Assembly (NCBI GenBank): GCA_023266695.1
Contig: JAHFPO010000003.1
Coordinates: 1-32,103 of the forward strand
DNA from: Hyphomicrobiales bacterium
GTDB taxonomy: Bacteria > Pseudomonadota > Alphaproteobacteria > Rhizobiales > Xanthobacteraceae
DNA length: 32,103 nt
Reading direction: 5' to 3'
The notes below the pieces were generated by a model. It did not search any database. It was not told the origin of the DNA and was given only the letters and a program-made list of their open reading frames with translations. Shown here piece after piece: positions 1 to 10,199 of this stretch; positions within the stretch are counted from its first letter, which is position 1; every line of letters starts with the position of its first letter. Both the position numbers and the translations under genes were made by a program.

Positions 1-252
1 GGACATGAGGTTACAGCCGTCCATGACCCTATTTGGACATATCGGGCTCGCCTCCCGCTACGGCCATCCCCCCATATGCGGCATACGGGGTGGCTTGTGC
101 GCGCTGGAACAGAAGCCTACGCTATCCGCAGTTGGTCGAGGCCGCTGCTACTCGCACCTCATAGCATTCTAGTGAGAACAGCTACCAAACCCAAGATGGT
201 GGAAGCGTCTTCATCGTTCCCGGATTTTCGGGATAAAACAGGAGGGTGTTGG
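1..252. other. Leader region without a recognisable gene
   Basis: This stretch is visibly richer in A and T than the rest of the window and shows no convincing codon bias. An open frame runs through it into the cysteine-rich gene that follows, but its translation looks random until the TTG at 253, so I treat the stretch as non-coding upstream sequence. A good Shine-Dalgarno sequence (AGGAGG, 240-245) lies at its end. No promoter could be assigned with confidence. Confidence 0.4.
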
Positions 253-594
253 TTGATCGTAAAATCAACAATCTATGCACTATGTGGGTTCTGCTTCGTT
301 GTTGCTATAGGACCTCAATCTTTCGCGGCACCTCCCGACCGTCCCCCCGTTACCAGCTCTCCATACACCCAGCCCAAGCCCCCACCTGCATTTATCCCTC
401 CTATTTTTCAATTACCCCCTCAACAGAGAGAGAGAGAACTTCTCAGGCGCGATTGCCTTTCCTTGTGCCAAAATACATTTTCCGCATGCTGGCGGCTTTG
501 CTCTCGTCGCTATTCATATCCTTACAATTATGGCCGAGATAGTTGCATATCCCGATGTGGTTTATCATTTGATTCTTGCCGGAGTGAATGTTGA
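253..594 (+). CDS. Secreted octa-cysteine protein with duplicated CX3C-X6-CX3C unit
   Basis: I do not recognise a named family. The start chosen is TTG at 253, seven bases after AGGAGG (240-245). It places a hydrophobic signal peptide at the very N-terminus (about residues 1-25, likely cleavage in SFA-APP) and gives 113 residues. A longer frame opens upstream at 76 but lacks coding character. After the signal comes a Pro-rich linker (about residues 26-58), then a charged segment (RERELLRRD), then eight cysteines at 68, 72, 79, 83 and 98, 102, 109, 113. Each half has the form CX3C-X6-CX3C (CLSLC..CWRLC and CISRC..CRSEC), joined by a 14-residue Tyr/Arg-rich loop. This suggests a disulfide-tied helical hairpin in the periplasm or outside the cell; that fold is an inference. 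The gene stands alone and its base composition differs from its neighbours, so it may have been acquired. Confidence 0.7.
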   Translation: MIVKSTIYALCGFCFVVAIGPQSFAAPPDRPPVTSSPYTQPKPPPAFIPPIFQLPPQQRERELLRRDCLSLCQNTFSACWRLCSRRYSYPYNYGRDSCISRCGLSFDSCRSEC

Positions 595-656
595 CTAGCT
601 CTTGCTCGTTAGGCGCTACTATTTTGATGTTTGTCGCCTTGTATCAGGGATGCACG

Positions 657-668
657 GGACATATGTCC
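657..668. repeat. Perfect 12-base palindrome
   Basis: GGACATATGTCC reads the same on both strands. The first eight bases of this motif also occur at 34-41. It could be a dimeric regulator site, but no gene start lies close enough to make that convincing. Confidence 0.35.
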
Positions 669-723
669 GTACATGATCAGTAATAGGCAGATGAGAGTCT
701 GGGTCTTTTGTTACCGCTCCAAG

Positions 724-739
724 CCGAACCTCCGTTCGG
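724..739. terminator. Small hairpin, weak terminator candidate
   Basis: CCGAAC and GTTCGG pair around a CTCC loop. It lies about 130 bases past the end of the cysteine-rich gene. No clear T-run follows, so it is only a weak candidate for a transcription end. Confidence 0.2.
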
Positions 740-1069
740 TACCTTTCTAGCGCTCACCCCAACACCGACTGACCCAAACGAGCCATCGCCTGACGTACAT
801 CTCAAGCGGAGAGGCGCCTGACGCTGCCCTCCGCTCCTGCTCATAAAGCTGAGATGCTTTCTCGATGAAGTTCGCGACACTCTAGCTTGGCCACCGACAA
901 GCCCGCCGGAACCCCTTCGGACGCCGGATGTCTGCTTATGGCACAGAGCGGACGCTAAACTCTGAGGTAGCCCTTCAGTTCACGTTATTGCCGGGAGAAT
1001 GAATCAAATAATCAACTCCCCGCCGCCCCCGCCAAAAACTCCCCGCAGCCGGGCGCGAGCGACAGGCGC

Positions 1070-1627
1070 TCACGACCCGGAAAATCTCCGGACCCAATCC
1101 ATCACCCGCCCGCCGTCGATGAAAGCGAATGCGGCCTCCTCCGAGGACGGCGAGAGCTCGCGCTCGCTCACGACCATCGCCACCAAAGCGTCGCACCGGT
1201 TCGCGAGCGCAATGCCGATCGCATGGCGCCGCGGCTGATTGAACTGGGCGACGGAAAACCGCCGCACGCGCCCGCTGAGGCCGCCGAGCTCGAGCGGCCG
1301 CCCCACCGCCTCCGCCCGGTATTCTCCGCCGAGGAGCGCGAGATCGCCCACCCGATCGATCTCGTCGTCGTCGGCGACGCCGCTATAGCAATTGCAGAAT
1401 CCGAGCTTCAGCCGGAGATAGAGATCGACTTTCTCCGCGCAGGCGGGCGGCGCGCAGGAAAACGCGCGGCCCGCCGGCCAGGCATCGGTGAGGAACGGCC
1501 AGGCGACCTCGCTCCACGCTAGCTCTGCGCCGGCGCGCTCGCCGGAGGCCGAACGATCGAGGGCGGCCGCGCCGAGGAGGAGAGCGGCTGTGAGCATCCA
1601 TCCGATCGCGAGCGCCCGGGCGTTCAT
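1070..1627 (-). CDS. Small exported protein of unknown function
   Basis: No family recognised. The 185-residue product starts with a hydrophobic segment (about residues 5-23) that looks like a signal peptide or single membrane anchor. Five cysteines follow, at 58, 63, 78, 80 and 145; the pair FCNC (77-80) and SCAPPAC (57-63) could form disulfides or hold a metal. The ATG at 1627 was chosen because it lies eight bases after the stop of the LVIVD-repeat gene, which implies cotranscription. A longer frame reaching 1804 would overlap that gene deeply and is unlikely. It is probably the last gene of the glcD-to-here run. Its role is unknown; a periplasmic partner of the preceding secreted protein is a guess from position alone. 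Confidence 0.65.
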   Translation of the reverse strand: MNARALAIGWMLTAALLLGAAALDRSASGERAGAELAWSEVAWPFLTDAWPAGRAFSCAPPACAEKVDLYLRLKLGFCNCYSGVADDDEIDRVGDLALLGGEYRAEAVGRPLELGGLSGRVRRFSVAQFNQPRRHAIGIALANRCDALVAMVVSERELSPSSEEAAFAFIDGGRVMDWVRRFSGS

Positions 1628-1635
1628 CGCCGGAT

Positions 1636-3117
1636 TCAGTTGGGGGCGAGGCCGGCGATGGCGCGCGCCTCGCCCGTCACCTCGAGAATGTGCAGGCCGG
1701 TATTGGCGCGGTCGACCACGTAGATGTAGCCGCGCTCGTCGGTCTCCACGTTGTTCGACTGGATCGCGACCTTGCAGCGGTCCTGGCCGTCGACCTTGAC
1801 GCAACGCTTGTCGGTCGCCGCCGTGATCGCCGGGATGAAATAGCCGACTTCGCTCGGATGATAGGGATCGCGCACGTCGACCGCCCGCACCCCGGCATTG
1901 AAGAAGGTGATGAAGACGAGCTTCTTGTAGAACACCGGCGCCATGCTCTCGTTCGAGGAATGGGCGCCGAAGCGGCCGCCGCGCTGGCAGAAGTTCCCGC
2001 TCGCCTCCGCCGCGGTATAGCTAGAGATCACCATCGGCTTCGATTCCACCGTGACGTCGACGAACCACACCATCTGGCGCGGTTCCTGACATTCGTTGAT
2101 GAGCGACTCGTTGACGATCATCACGATGTCGCGCTCGTGGCCGAGCTTGTCCCGGGCGAATTCGGCGATCTTCATGTTGCCGAGCGGGAATGTCGTATGC
2201 GCGCCGGTGAGCGGCAGCAGTTCGAGGCGGCCGACCTCGGGATAGAGGAGGTTCTCCGGCGTCGGCGCGGTCGGCCCCTTCAACAGCTTCTCGCGATCGA
2301 TGATCTGCAGGACGCCGCCCTTGTTGGTGCCGTAGCCGTAATAGATGCGGTTGCCCTTTGGTCCGGTCGAGATCGGGCCGTGCAACTCGGTCGGCACGGC
2401 GCCCGCGGTGCCCGGCTGCTGTCCCGGCCGGCCGAAGTCGCGAATCTTGACCGGACGGGCGGGATCGCCGAGATCGTAGACTTCCGTCATCCGCCGGGTG
2501 CGCCAGCCCTCGACGCCGGAAACGAGGTAGGCGATGCCGGTGTCGCATTCCCACCAGCTCTTGTGGGTGTCCTTCAGTTTCTCGCCGATGCGGACGACGA
2601 GCTTGGGCGCCGCCGGATCGGCGACGTTCCAGATTTCGTGCTCCTTGCCGCCGAAGGTGCGCAACAGATAGACCGCGTTCACGTCGCCTTTGGGCAGCGT
2701 TTTGCCGTCGCACACGCGCGTCATTTGCCCGCCGCCGCCTTCGTATTTCCCTTCGAGCCCCGGGATATGAAACAGATATTTCGGTTTCATCGGATCGGTC
2801 ACGTCGACGATCGAGGTGCCGTTGAACTTGGGCTGACCGGTCAGGGGATTGTTCGGCTTCGGCACCGCATCGGTGCCGCCGTGATGGCCGATATAGGCGA
2901 TCCAGCGCTCACCCTGGCGATGAATGGTGGGCTGATAGGCGCTCCTCGCCTGCAGATCGTGGTGGCCGACGAGCCGCATGTTCTGCGCCTCGGGGGCGTC
3001 GCCGATCTTTTGCGACTGGGCGAGCGCGGGGCCCGCCGCGAGCGAACTCAACAGGATGCAGATGGCGTAACGCCGAGAAATGATTCCGGCTTCATGCGTT
3101 AGCGACCGCGCGCTCAT
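1636..3117 (-). CDS. LVIVD-repeat secreted beta-propeller-like protein
   Basis: The 493-residue protein has a signal peptide (about residues 1-33, ending GPALA-QSQ), so it acts in the periplasm or outside the cell. The mature part carries repeated blades ending in an Asp-Pro-x-x-Pro turn: VTDPMKP, VADPAAP, LGDPARP and VRDPYHP. This is the pattern of LVIVD-repeat proteins, which resemble seven-bladed propellers. Several stretches are Cys/His-containing (NECQEPRQ, NFCQRGGRFGAHSS). The ATG at 3117 is preceded by GGGAGA at a normal distance. It lies 104 bases after malate synthase on the same strand and eight bases before the next gene. The family has no agreed biochemical function; binding or scaffolding is likely. 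Its link to glyoxylate metabolism is only positional. Confidence 0.75.
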   Translation of the reverse strand: MSARSLTHEAGIISRRYAICILLSSLAAGPALAQSQKIGDAPEAQNMRLVGHHDLQARSAYQPTIHRQGERWIAYIGHHGGTDAVPKPNNPLTGQPKFNGTSIVDVTDPMKPKYLFHIPGLEGKYEGGGGQMTRVCDGKTLPKGDVNAVYLLRTFGGKEHEIWNVADPAAPKLVVRIGEKLKDTHKSWWECDTGIAYLVSGVEGWRTRRMTEVYDLGDPARPVKIRDFGRPGQQPGTAGAVPTELHGPISTGPKGNRIYYGYGTNKGGVLQIIDREKLLKGPTAPTPENLLYPEVGRLELLPLTGAHTTFPLGNMKIAEFARDKLGHERDIVMIVNESLINECQEPRQMVWFVDVTVESKPMVISSYTAAEASGNFCQRGGRFGAHSSNESMAPVFYKKLVFITFFNAGVRAVDVRDPYHPSEVGYFIPAITAATDKRCVKVDGQDRCKVAIQSNNVETDERGYIYVVDRANTGLHILEVTGEARAIAGLAPN

Positions 3118-3221
3118 GGTGGTTCTCCCGGGCCGTCCCTCTCAAAAGGTCGAGACCATTCGCCCGCCGAAAAGGATATTCCGAACATCGGTTTTGGCAA
3201 TAGGACCGGAGGCGAGATGAA

Positions 3222-5114
<1,893 letters not shown>

Positions 5115-5203
5115 CTGCCCCTCTTACCCGTCGCGGCGCCCCAACCGCCGCCCCTTGGTACCATCCGGCGCCCGTTCCGCCATGACACATTAGGCGGAGA
5201 CCT

Positions 5204-6523
5204 TTAGGCAAAACCCTTGGTGGCGAGCGCCGCGGGCTTGGGCCCCCCGGTCGCCCAGTCGAGCAATTCCACCGTGTGGACGACCGGGATCGCGGTCGCG
5301 CTTGCGATCTGGACCATGCAGCCGATATTGCCGGTGGCGACGATCTCAGGATTGATCTTCTCGATATTCGCGGCCTTGCGGCGGGCGAGCAGGCTGGCGA
5401 TCGCGGGCTGCAGCATGTTGTAGGTGCCGGCCGAGCCGCAGCAGAGATGGCCCTCGGGCACCTCCTTCACGGTGAAGCCCGCCTTGGCGAGGAGCTCCCG
5501 CGGTTCGCGATCGATCTGCTGGCCGTGCTGCATGGAACAGGCCGAGTGATAGGCGACGACGCGGCCGCTCGCGCGCTTGGGCTTGGCGAGGCCGAGCTTC
5601 GCCATATATTCCGAGATGTCCTGGGCGAGCGCCGAGACCTTCGCCGCCTTTTCCGCATAGGCGGGATCGTTACGCAGCATATAGCCGTAATCCTTGACCG
5701 TGGTGCCGCAGCCCGACGCGGTGATCAGGATGGCGTCGAGGCCTTTGTCGATCTCGCGGGTCCAGGCGTCGATATTGTTGCGCACGAAGGAAAGCGCCTC
5801 CGCCTCGCGGCCCATGTGATGGGAGAGCGAGCCGCAGCAGGCTTCGCCTTCGGCGAGCACCACCGCGATGCCGTGGCGGGTGAGAAGGCGGATCGTGGCT
5901 TGGCGGATCGCCGGCGCCACCACCTGATCGACGCAGCCCGACATCAGCGCGACGCGGCCCTTGTTGCGGCTCTTGTTGCGGCCTTTGGCCGGAATCGTTC
6001 TCGATCCCAGGGGCGCCGCGCGCGGCGTCCACCAGGGCGCGAGGCGCAGCATCGCCGCGATGCGCTTCATTCCGAGCGCGGCGATGAGCGGCGCCAACGG
6101 CTTGGCGAGCGGCACCGCCGCGAGCGCGAGGCGGAAGCGCGCGGGATGAGGCATCAGCCAGGCGAGGAGCGCGCGCATGGCGCGGTCGAGGAACGGGCGG
6201 CGGAAGGTTTTCTCGATGTGCACGCGGCCGTGATCGACGAGATGCATATAGTGCACGCTCGAGGGGCAGGTCGTCATGCAGGCGAGGCAGGAGAGGCAGC
6301 GGTCGATGTGCTTCACCACTTCCGCCGTCGCCGGGCGGTCGTGCTCCAGCATCTCCTTGATCAGATAGATGCGCCCGCGCGGGCTATCGAGCTCGTCGCC
6401 GAGCAACACGTAGGTGGGGCAGGTGGCGGTGCAGAATCCGCAATGGACGCAGGAGCGCAGAATCTTGTCGGCCTCCGCGATATTCGGATCGGCGAGCTGG
6501 GCGAGGGTGAAGTTGGTTTGCAT
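5204..6523 (-). CDS. glcF: Glycolate oxidase iron-sulfur subunit GlcF
   Basis: GlcF carries electrons from the flavin subunits GlcD and GlcE to the membrane quinone pool. The 439-residue protein has two N-terminal 4Fe-4S motifs, Cys 25, 28, 31, 35 (CVHCGFCTATCP) and Cys 76, 79, 82, 86 (CLSCLACMTTCP). These are followed by two CCG domains with CCGSLSHHMG and CCGSAGTYN. Length and order match the GlcF family. It is the third gene of glcD-glcE-glcF, separated from glcE by 75 bases that contain a strong hairpin. The ribosome site at the ATG (6523) is weak. The stop TAA at 5204-5206 is 89 bases before malate synthase. Nothing is missing from the motifs. Confidence 0.96.
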   Translation of the reverse strand: MQTNFTLAQLADPNIAEADKILRSCVHCGFCTATCPTYVLLGDELDSPRGRIYLIKEMLEHDRPATAEVVKHIDRCLSCLACMTTCPSSVHYMHLVDHGRVHIEKTFRRPFLDRAMRALLAWLMPHPARFRLALAAVPLAKPLAPLIAALGMKRIAAMLRLAPWWTPRAAPLGSRTIPAKGRNKSRNKGRVALMSGCVDQVVAPAIRQATIRLLTRHGIAVVLAEGEACCGSLSHHMGREAEALSFVRNNIDAWTREIDKGLDAILITASGCGTTVKDYGYMLRNDPAYAEKAAKVSALAQDISEYMAKLGLAKPKRASGRVVAYHSACSMQHGQQIDREPRELLAKAGFTVKEVPEGHLCCGSAGTYNMLQPAIASLLARRKAANIEKINPEIVATGNIGCMVQIASATAIPVVHTVELLDWATGGPKPAALATKGFA

Positions 6524-6562
6524 CAGTCGATCTTACTCGCTGCCGGTTTCGCAAACACATTT

Positions 6563-6587
6563 TCCCTCCCCCTGAAAGGGGGAGGGA
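6563..6587. repeat. 10-bp intercistronic hairpin between glcE and glcF
   Basis: CCCTCCCCC (6564-6572) pairs with GGGGGAGGG (6578-6586) around a TGAAA loop, and one further T-A pair extends the stem. No T-run follows on the minus strand. It could slow decay of the upstream message, act as a partial terminator, or be a dispersed palindromic element. Confidence 0.7.
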
Positions 6588-6598
6588 TAGAGAGTGCA

Positions 6599-7816
6599 TC
6601 ACACCCCCGCCCACATCCGCCCCGGATTGAGAATGCCGCTCGGATCGAAGCTCTCCTTGACGCGCCGGGTGAGTGCCGCGAGCGCGTCGTCCTGCGGCTC
6701 GAAGGCGGCGGCGCTCGCCCGCACCGAGGCGTCGGCGCGGATGAGCAGCGCGTGACCGTTGCCGCCGAGCGCCGCCCGCACCGCGTTTTCCTCCGCGATC
6801 GCGGTCGGCATTTCGACCCACACGAGGCCGCCGGCCCAGTCATAGAACACTTCCGCGCCGGTGGCGGCGACGATCTTGCCGGCGACGGTCGCGCCCGCGG
6901 TCGCCGCGGTCGAGACGCGCCAGAGCGCGCGGAGCGACCCGTCGGCGAACGGAGCCGCGTCGCGCACCGCCCGCCACAAGCGGAGCGAATCTTCCCGGCC
7001 GAGCGCCGTGAGCCGGCCGAACGGGCGCATGAGTTTTTCCAGCTGTTTCCGGCGGTAGGCGATCGAGGCCGGAATGCCTTCGAGCCGAAGCGCGGTCACG
7101 CCGCGGCCGGCCTTGGCGAGCGCGGCCACGGCGGACTTCGCGGCGATGCGCGCGGGCAAATGCGCGGCGCCCGAGACGTCGCAGGAGGAGCCCATCGCCG
7201 CCGTCATTGCGGCATTGGCGCGGGCATCATCGAGGCCGAGCACAAGTACGGTCGTTACATCCTCGGCGCGCGGCAGCACCTTGACGGTGAGATCGGTCAT
7301 CACCGCGAGCGTGCCCCAGGAGCCGGCGACAAGCTTGGAGAGGTCGTAGCCGGTGACGTTCTTGACGACGCGGCCGCCCGACTTGAAGCGCTCGGCCCTC
7401 CCGGAGACGGCGTGAACGCCCAGCGTGTGATCGCGCGCGGCACCCGCCTTCGGCCGGCGCGGGCCGGAAAGATTGGCGGCGATCACGCCGCCGAGGGTGC
7501 CCCTCCCCGTCTCGCCGCCGAGAAGCGGCCCGCAATCCATCGGCTCGAAGGCGAGCTCCTGATTTTTGTCGGCGAGCAGGCGTTCGATCTCGGCGATCGG
7601 CGTCCCGGCCTTGGCCGACAGGATCAGTTCCTCGGGCTCGTAGAGGGTGACGCCGCTGATGCCGGAGAGATCGAGGGTGAGATCGGTCTGGGCGGCGCGG
7701 CCGATCAGGCGCTTGGAGCCCTGGCCGACGATTTCGAGAGTCTTCTCCTCGACCAGCGCCCAGGCGACGGCTTCGACCACATCGGCCTCGTCGCGGGGTT
7801 TGAGCGTATCGGCCAT
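6599..7816 (-). CDS. glcE: Glycolate oxidase FAD-binding subunit GlcE
   Basis: GlcE is the second flavin subunit of the glycolate dehydrogenase complex. The product is 405 residues. The N-terminal FAD-binding fold includes EIVGQGSKRLIG (28-39), the segment GGVIAANLSGPRR and RVVKNVTGYDLSKL, all typical of GlcE. The C-terminal part is shorter than in GlcD, as expected. The ATG at 7816 was chosen because it overlaps the glcD stop by one base (TGATG), implying translational coupling; an open frame extends upstream to 7945 inside glcD but reads as shadow sequence. Downstream, glcF follows after 75 bases. No missing motif was noticed. Confidence 0.95.
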   Translation of the reverse strand: MADTLKPRDEADVVEAVAWALVEEKTLEIVGQGSKRLIGRAAQTDLTLDLSGISGVTLYEPEELILSAKAGTPIAEIERLLADKNQELAFEPMDCGPLLGGETGRGTLGGVIAANLSGPRRPKAGAARDHTLGVHAVSGRAERFKSGGRVVKNVTGYDLSKLVAGSWGTLAVMTDLTVKVLPRAEDVTTVLVLGLDDARANAAMTAAMGSSCDVSGAAHLPARIAAKSAVAALAKAGRGVTALRLEGIPASIAYRRKQLEKLMRPFGRLTALGREDSLRLWRAVRDAAPFADGSLRALWRVSTAATAGATVAGKIVAATGAEVFYDWAGGLVWVEMPTAIAEENAVRAALGGNGHALLIRADASVRASAAAFEPQDDALAALTRRVKESFDPSGILNPGRMWAGV

Positions 7817-9306
7817 CAGAACCGCGGAATATCCGGGAACGGCAGCTTGCCGGCGCGCACGTGCATGCGGCCCAATTCGGCGCAGCGGTGGAGCGTCGGA
7901 AACACCTTGCCGGGATTCAACAGCCCCTTGTCGTCGAAGGCGCATTTCACCCGCTGCTGCTGATCGAGGTCCTCCTTGGAGAACATCGTCGGCATCAGAT
8001 CGCGCTTCTCCACGCCGACGCCGTGCTCGCCGGTGAGCACGCCGCCGACCTCGACGCAGCAGCGCAAAATATCGGCGCCGAACTTCTCCGCGCGCTCCAG
8101 CTCGTCGCCCTTGTTGGCATCGTAGAGAATGAGCGGATGCAGATTGCCGTCGCCGGCATGAAACACGTTGGCGACGCGCAAGTCATATTGCTGCGACAGC
8201 GCGCGGATGCGGGCGAGCACCTCGGGCAGCCGCGCGCGCGGAATGGTGCCGTCCATGCAGTAATAATCGGGCGAGATGCGGCCGACCGCCGGAAACGCCG
8301 CCTTGCGCCCGGCCCAGAACCTCAGCCGCTCTTCTTCCGAAGTCGAGGCGCGCAAGGTGGTCGAGCCGCTCTCCTTGGCGATCGCGCTCACGCGCGCGAG
8401 CAGGGAATCGACCTCGGCCTCCGGCCCGTCGAGCTCGACGATCAGGAGCGCCTCGACGTCGAGCGGATAGCCGGCATGGGCATAGGCCTCGGAGGCGTGG
8501 ATCGCGGGCTTGTCCATCATCTCCATGCCGCTCGGAATGATGCCGGCGGCGATGATCTTGGCGACGCAATCGCCCGCCGCTTCCGAGGTCGGAAAGCCGA
8601 CGAGGGCGGCGCGCGCGCCTTCGGCCTTCTTGAGGATGCGGACGGTGACCTCGGTGACGACGCCGAGCAATCCTTCCGAGCCGCAGACGAGCGCCAGCAA
8701 ATCGTAGCCGCCGCAGTCGAGATGCTTGCCGCCGATGCGGACGACCTCGCCGGTCATCAGCACCAGCTCGACGCCGAGCACGTTGTTGCTGGTCATGCCG
8801 TATTTCAGGCAATGCACGCCGCCGGAATTCTCGGCGACGTTGCCGCCGATGGTGCAGGCGATCTGCGAGGAGGGATCGGGGGCGTAGTAGAAGCCCGCCG
8901 CCTCGACTGCGTGGGTGACGCCGAGATTGGTGACGCCCGGCTGCGCCACCACCACGCGGTTGTCATAATCGATTTCGAGAATGCGGTTGAACTTGGCGAG
9001 CCCCAAGAGCACGCCGTCGGCCAAGGGCAGCGCGCCGCCCGACAATGAGGTGCCGGCGCCGCGCGGCACCACCTTCACCCCTTCCCGATGGCAGTAGCGC
9101 AGGATCTTCGAGACCTCATCGGTCGTCTGCGGCAGCACCACCACCATCGGGAGCTGGCGATAGGCGGTGAGGCCGTCGGACTCGTAGGGCCGCATCTCGG
9201 CCTCGGTTTCGATCACGCCCTCGCCCGGCACGATCGCACGCAGCGCCGCCACGATCGCGGCGCGGCGCGCGAGCACGGCCTCGTCGGCTGCCGGCATGGC
9301 GACCAT
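7816..9306 (-). CDS. glcD: Glycolate oxidase catalytic flavin subunit GlcD
   Basis: GlcD oxidises glycolate to glyoxylate with FAD and passes electrons to GlcF. The 496-residue protein has an FAD_binding_4 domain with PRGAGTSLSGG (81-91) and the segment GGNVAENSGG, and an FAD-oxidase C-terminal domain with FHAGDGNLHPLI and GGVLTGEHGVG. Related enzymes act on D-lactate, but the glcDEF order with malate synthase downstream supports glycolate. The ATG at 9306 has GGGAGGA (9314-9320) seven bases upstream; the alternative ATG at residue 4 is less well placed. It is the first gene of a probable six-gene run ending at 1070. No GlcC-type regulator is beside it, so control is unknown. Confidence 0.96.
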   Translation of the reverse strand: MVAMPAADEAVLARRAAIVAALRAIVPGEGVIETEAEMRPYESDGLTAYRQLPMVVVLPQTTDEVSKILRYCHREGVKVVPRGAGTSLSGGALPLADGVLLGLAKFNRILEIDYDNRVVVAQPGVTNLGVTHAVEAAGFYYAPDPSSQIACTIGGNVAENSGGVHCLKYGMTSNNVLGVELVLMTGEVVRIGGKHLDCGGYDLLALVCGSEGLLGVVTEVTVRILKKAEGARAALVGFPTSEAAGDCVAKIIAAGIIPSGMEMMDKPAIHASEAYAHAGYPLDVEALLIVELDGPEAEVDSLLARVSAIAKESGSTTLRASTSEEERLRFWAGRKAAFPAVGRISPDYYCMDGTIPRARLPEVLARIRALSQQYDLRVANVFHAGDGNLHPLILYDANKGDELERAEKFGADILRCCVEVGGVLTGEHGVGVEKRDLMPTMFSKEDLDQQQRVKCAFDDKGLLNPGKVFPTLHRCAELGRMHVRAGKLPFPDIPRF

Positions 9307-9452
9307 GGACGATTCCTCCCAGGCTCATCCTAGCAGATCGAGGGCCCGTGCGCGGAACGCCGTCGCCGCGGGCCACGCGGCGGACGGCCTGCAACGCTCT
9401 TGCTGGCGGCGCGGAGGAATGAATTCGCGATCGACCCCGTGGGCGGACAGGA

Positions 9453-10148
9453 TCAGAGGGGAGAGCGCTGCCCGGCGTTTCCGGTCTTGGGCTTGGCGGG
9501 GATGGCCGCGGAAGCGGGCCCCGCGGCCTTGGACGACATCGCCTGCTGGATGTACGAAATCGCCTGCAGGTGCAGCTTGCCGACCTTGTCGATATTGAAA
9601 TGGTTGATGTCGGCGGCCTTCGCGATATCGACGTTGTTCACGCTGCCGCGGTAGCCCGCCCCGCGCTCGACGTGAGCGCCCCAGCCGTTGTTCGACTGGT
9701 AGAAATTCACCACGCTGGCGACGTTGCCGGGCGCCGTGTGGGTCGCGACGGGATCGAAGGCGACGATGAGCCGAACCGGGACCTTCAATTCTTCCAGCCG
9801 GGCGGCCATCAAGATCGCGGTATCGGCCCCGATCGAATGACCCACGATGATGATCGGGTGCTTGTGAGCGCCGGCCTTGTATTTCTCGGCGACGAAATCG
9901 GCCAAGGCGTAATATTCCAGATGAGAATAGACCGCGGCCTTGATGCCCTTTTTATTGAGCTTGTCGGTGAGATCGTCCATCCCGAGCGAAAAAACGTCGA
10001 GCCAGCCGCGCATCAGATAGACCTGATTGACGCGGACCGGATAGCTGGTGGGGCTCTGGGTCTTGGACGCGTGCTGCGCCTCGGCTCCCGCCATCGACAG
10101 GGTGAGCGCGACCGCCAGCAATCCAACGACCCGCAGGAACCGCATCAT
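9453..10148 (-). CDS. Secreted alpha/beta-hydrolase-like protein, paralogue 1
   Basis: This is a 231-residue protein with a signal peptide (about 1-24, ending AGAEA-QH). The nucleophile elbow is GHSIGA with Ser105. A likely acid is Asp132 (AFDPVA) and a likely histidine is His183 (NHFNIDK); the triad is inferred from position. The family-specific block VNFYQSNNGWGA (147-158) is shared with the two neighbouring paralogues, from which this copy is the most diverged. The tail is Ala/Pro-rich and ends RSPL. Two ATG codons in tandem (10148, 10145) follow a TCGACC leader with no clear Shine-Dalgarno, as in the other copies. The substrate is unknown; a periplasmic lipase, esterase or thioesterase role fits the fold. 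Confidence 0.82.
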   Translation of the reverse strand: MMRFLRVVGLLAVALTLSMAGAEAQHASKTQSPTSYPVRVNQVYLMRGWLDVFSLGMDDLTDKLNKKGIKAAVYSHLEYYALADFVAEKYKAGAHKHPIIIVGHSIGADTAILMAARLEELKVPVRLIVAFDPVATHTAPGNVASVVNFYQSNNGWGAHVERGAGYRGSVNNVDIAKAADINHFNIDKVGKLHLQAISYIQQAMSSKAAGPASAAIPAKPKTGNAGQRSPL

Positions 10149-10199
10149 GGTCGATCCGTTTTCCGTTGCGCGAGAATATTTCCGTCCGGTGCGGCGCGA

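Larger units (their letters stand above)
595..1069. other. 475-base gap without a supported gene
   Basis: The gap lies between the end of the cysteine-rich gene and the end of a minus-strand gene, so the two converge here. A short minus-strand frame at 677-880 has no coding character, ribosome site or recognisable product. The region holds a perfect 12-base palindrome (657-668), a 6-bp hairpin (724-739) and an imperfect inverted repeat (930-936 with 947-953). Its composition is less GC-rich than the flanking metabolic operon. It may be a decayed or intergenic island. Confidence 0.5.

Noticed and set aside
677..880. 67-codon minus-strand frame in the gap near the left end
   Set aside because: Low-complexity, Ser/Arg/Gly-rich reading without a ribosome site or codon bias.
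5276..7963. Long open frame (895 codons) on the plus strand opposite glcF and glcE
   Set aside because: It mirrors two clear genes, its translation is rich in Arg, Gly, Ala, His and Asp as expected of antisense shadow in high-GC DNA, and it shows no domain.
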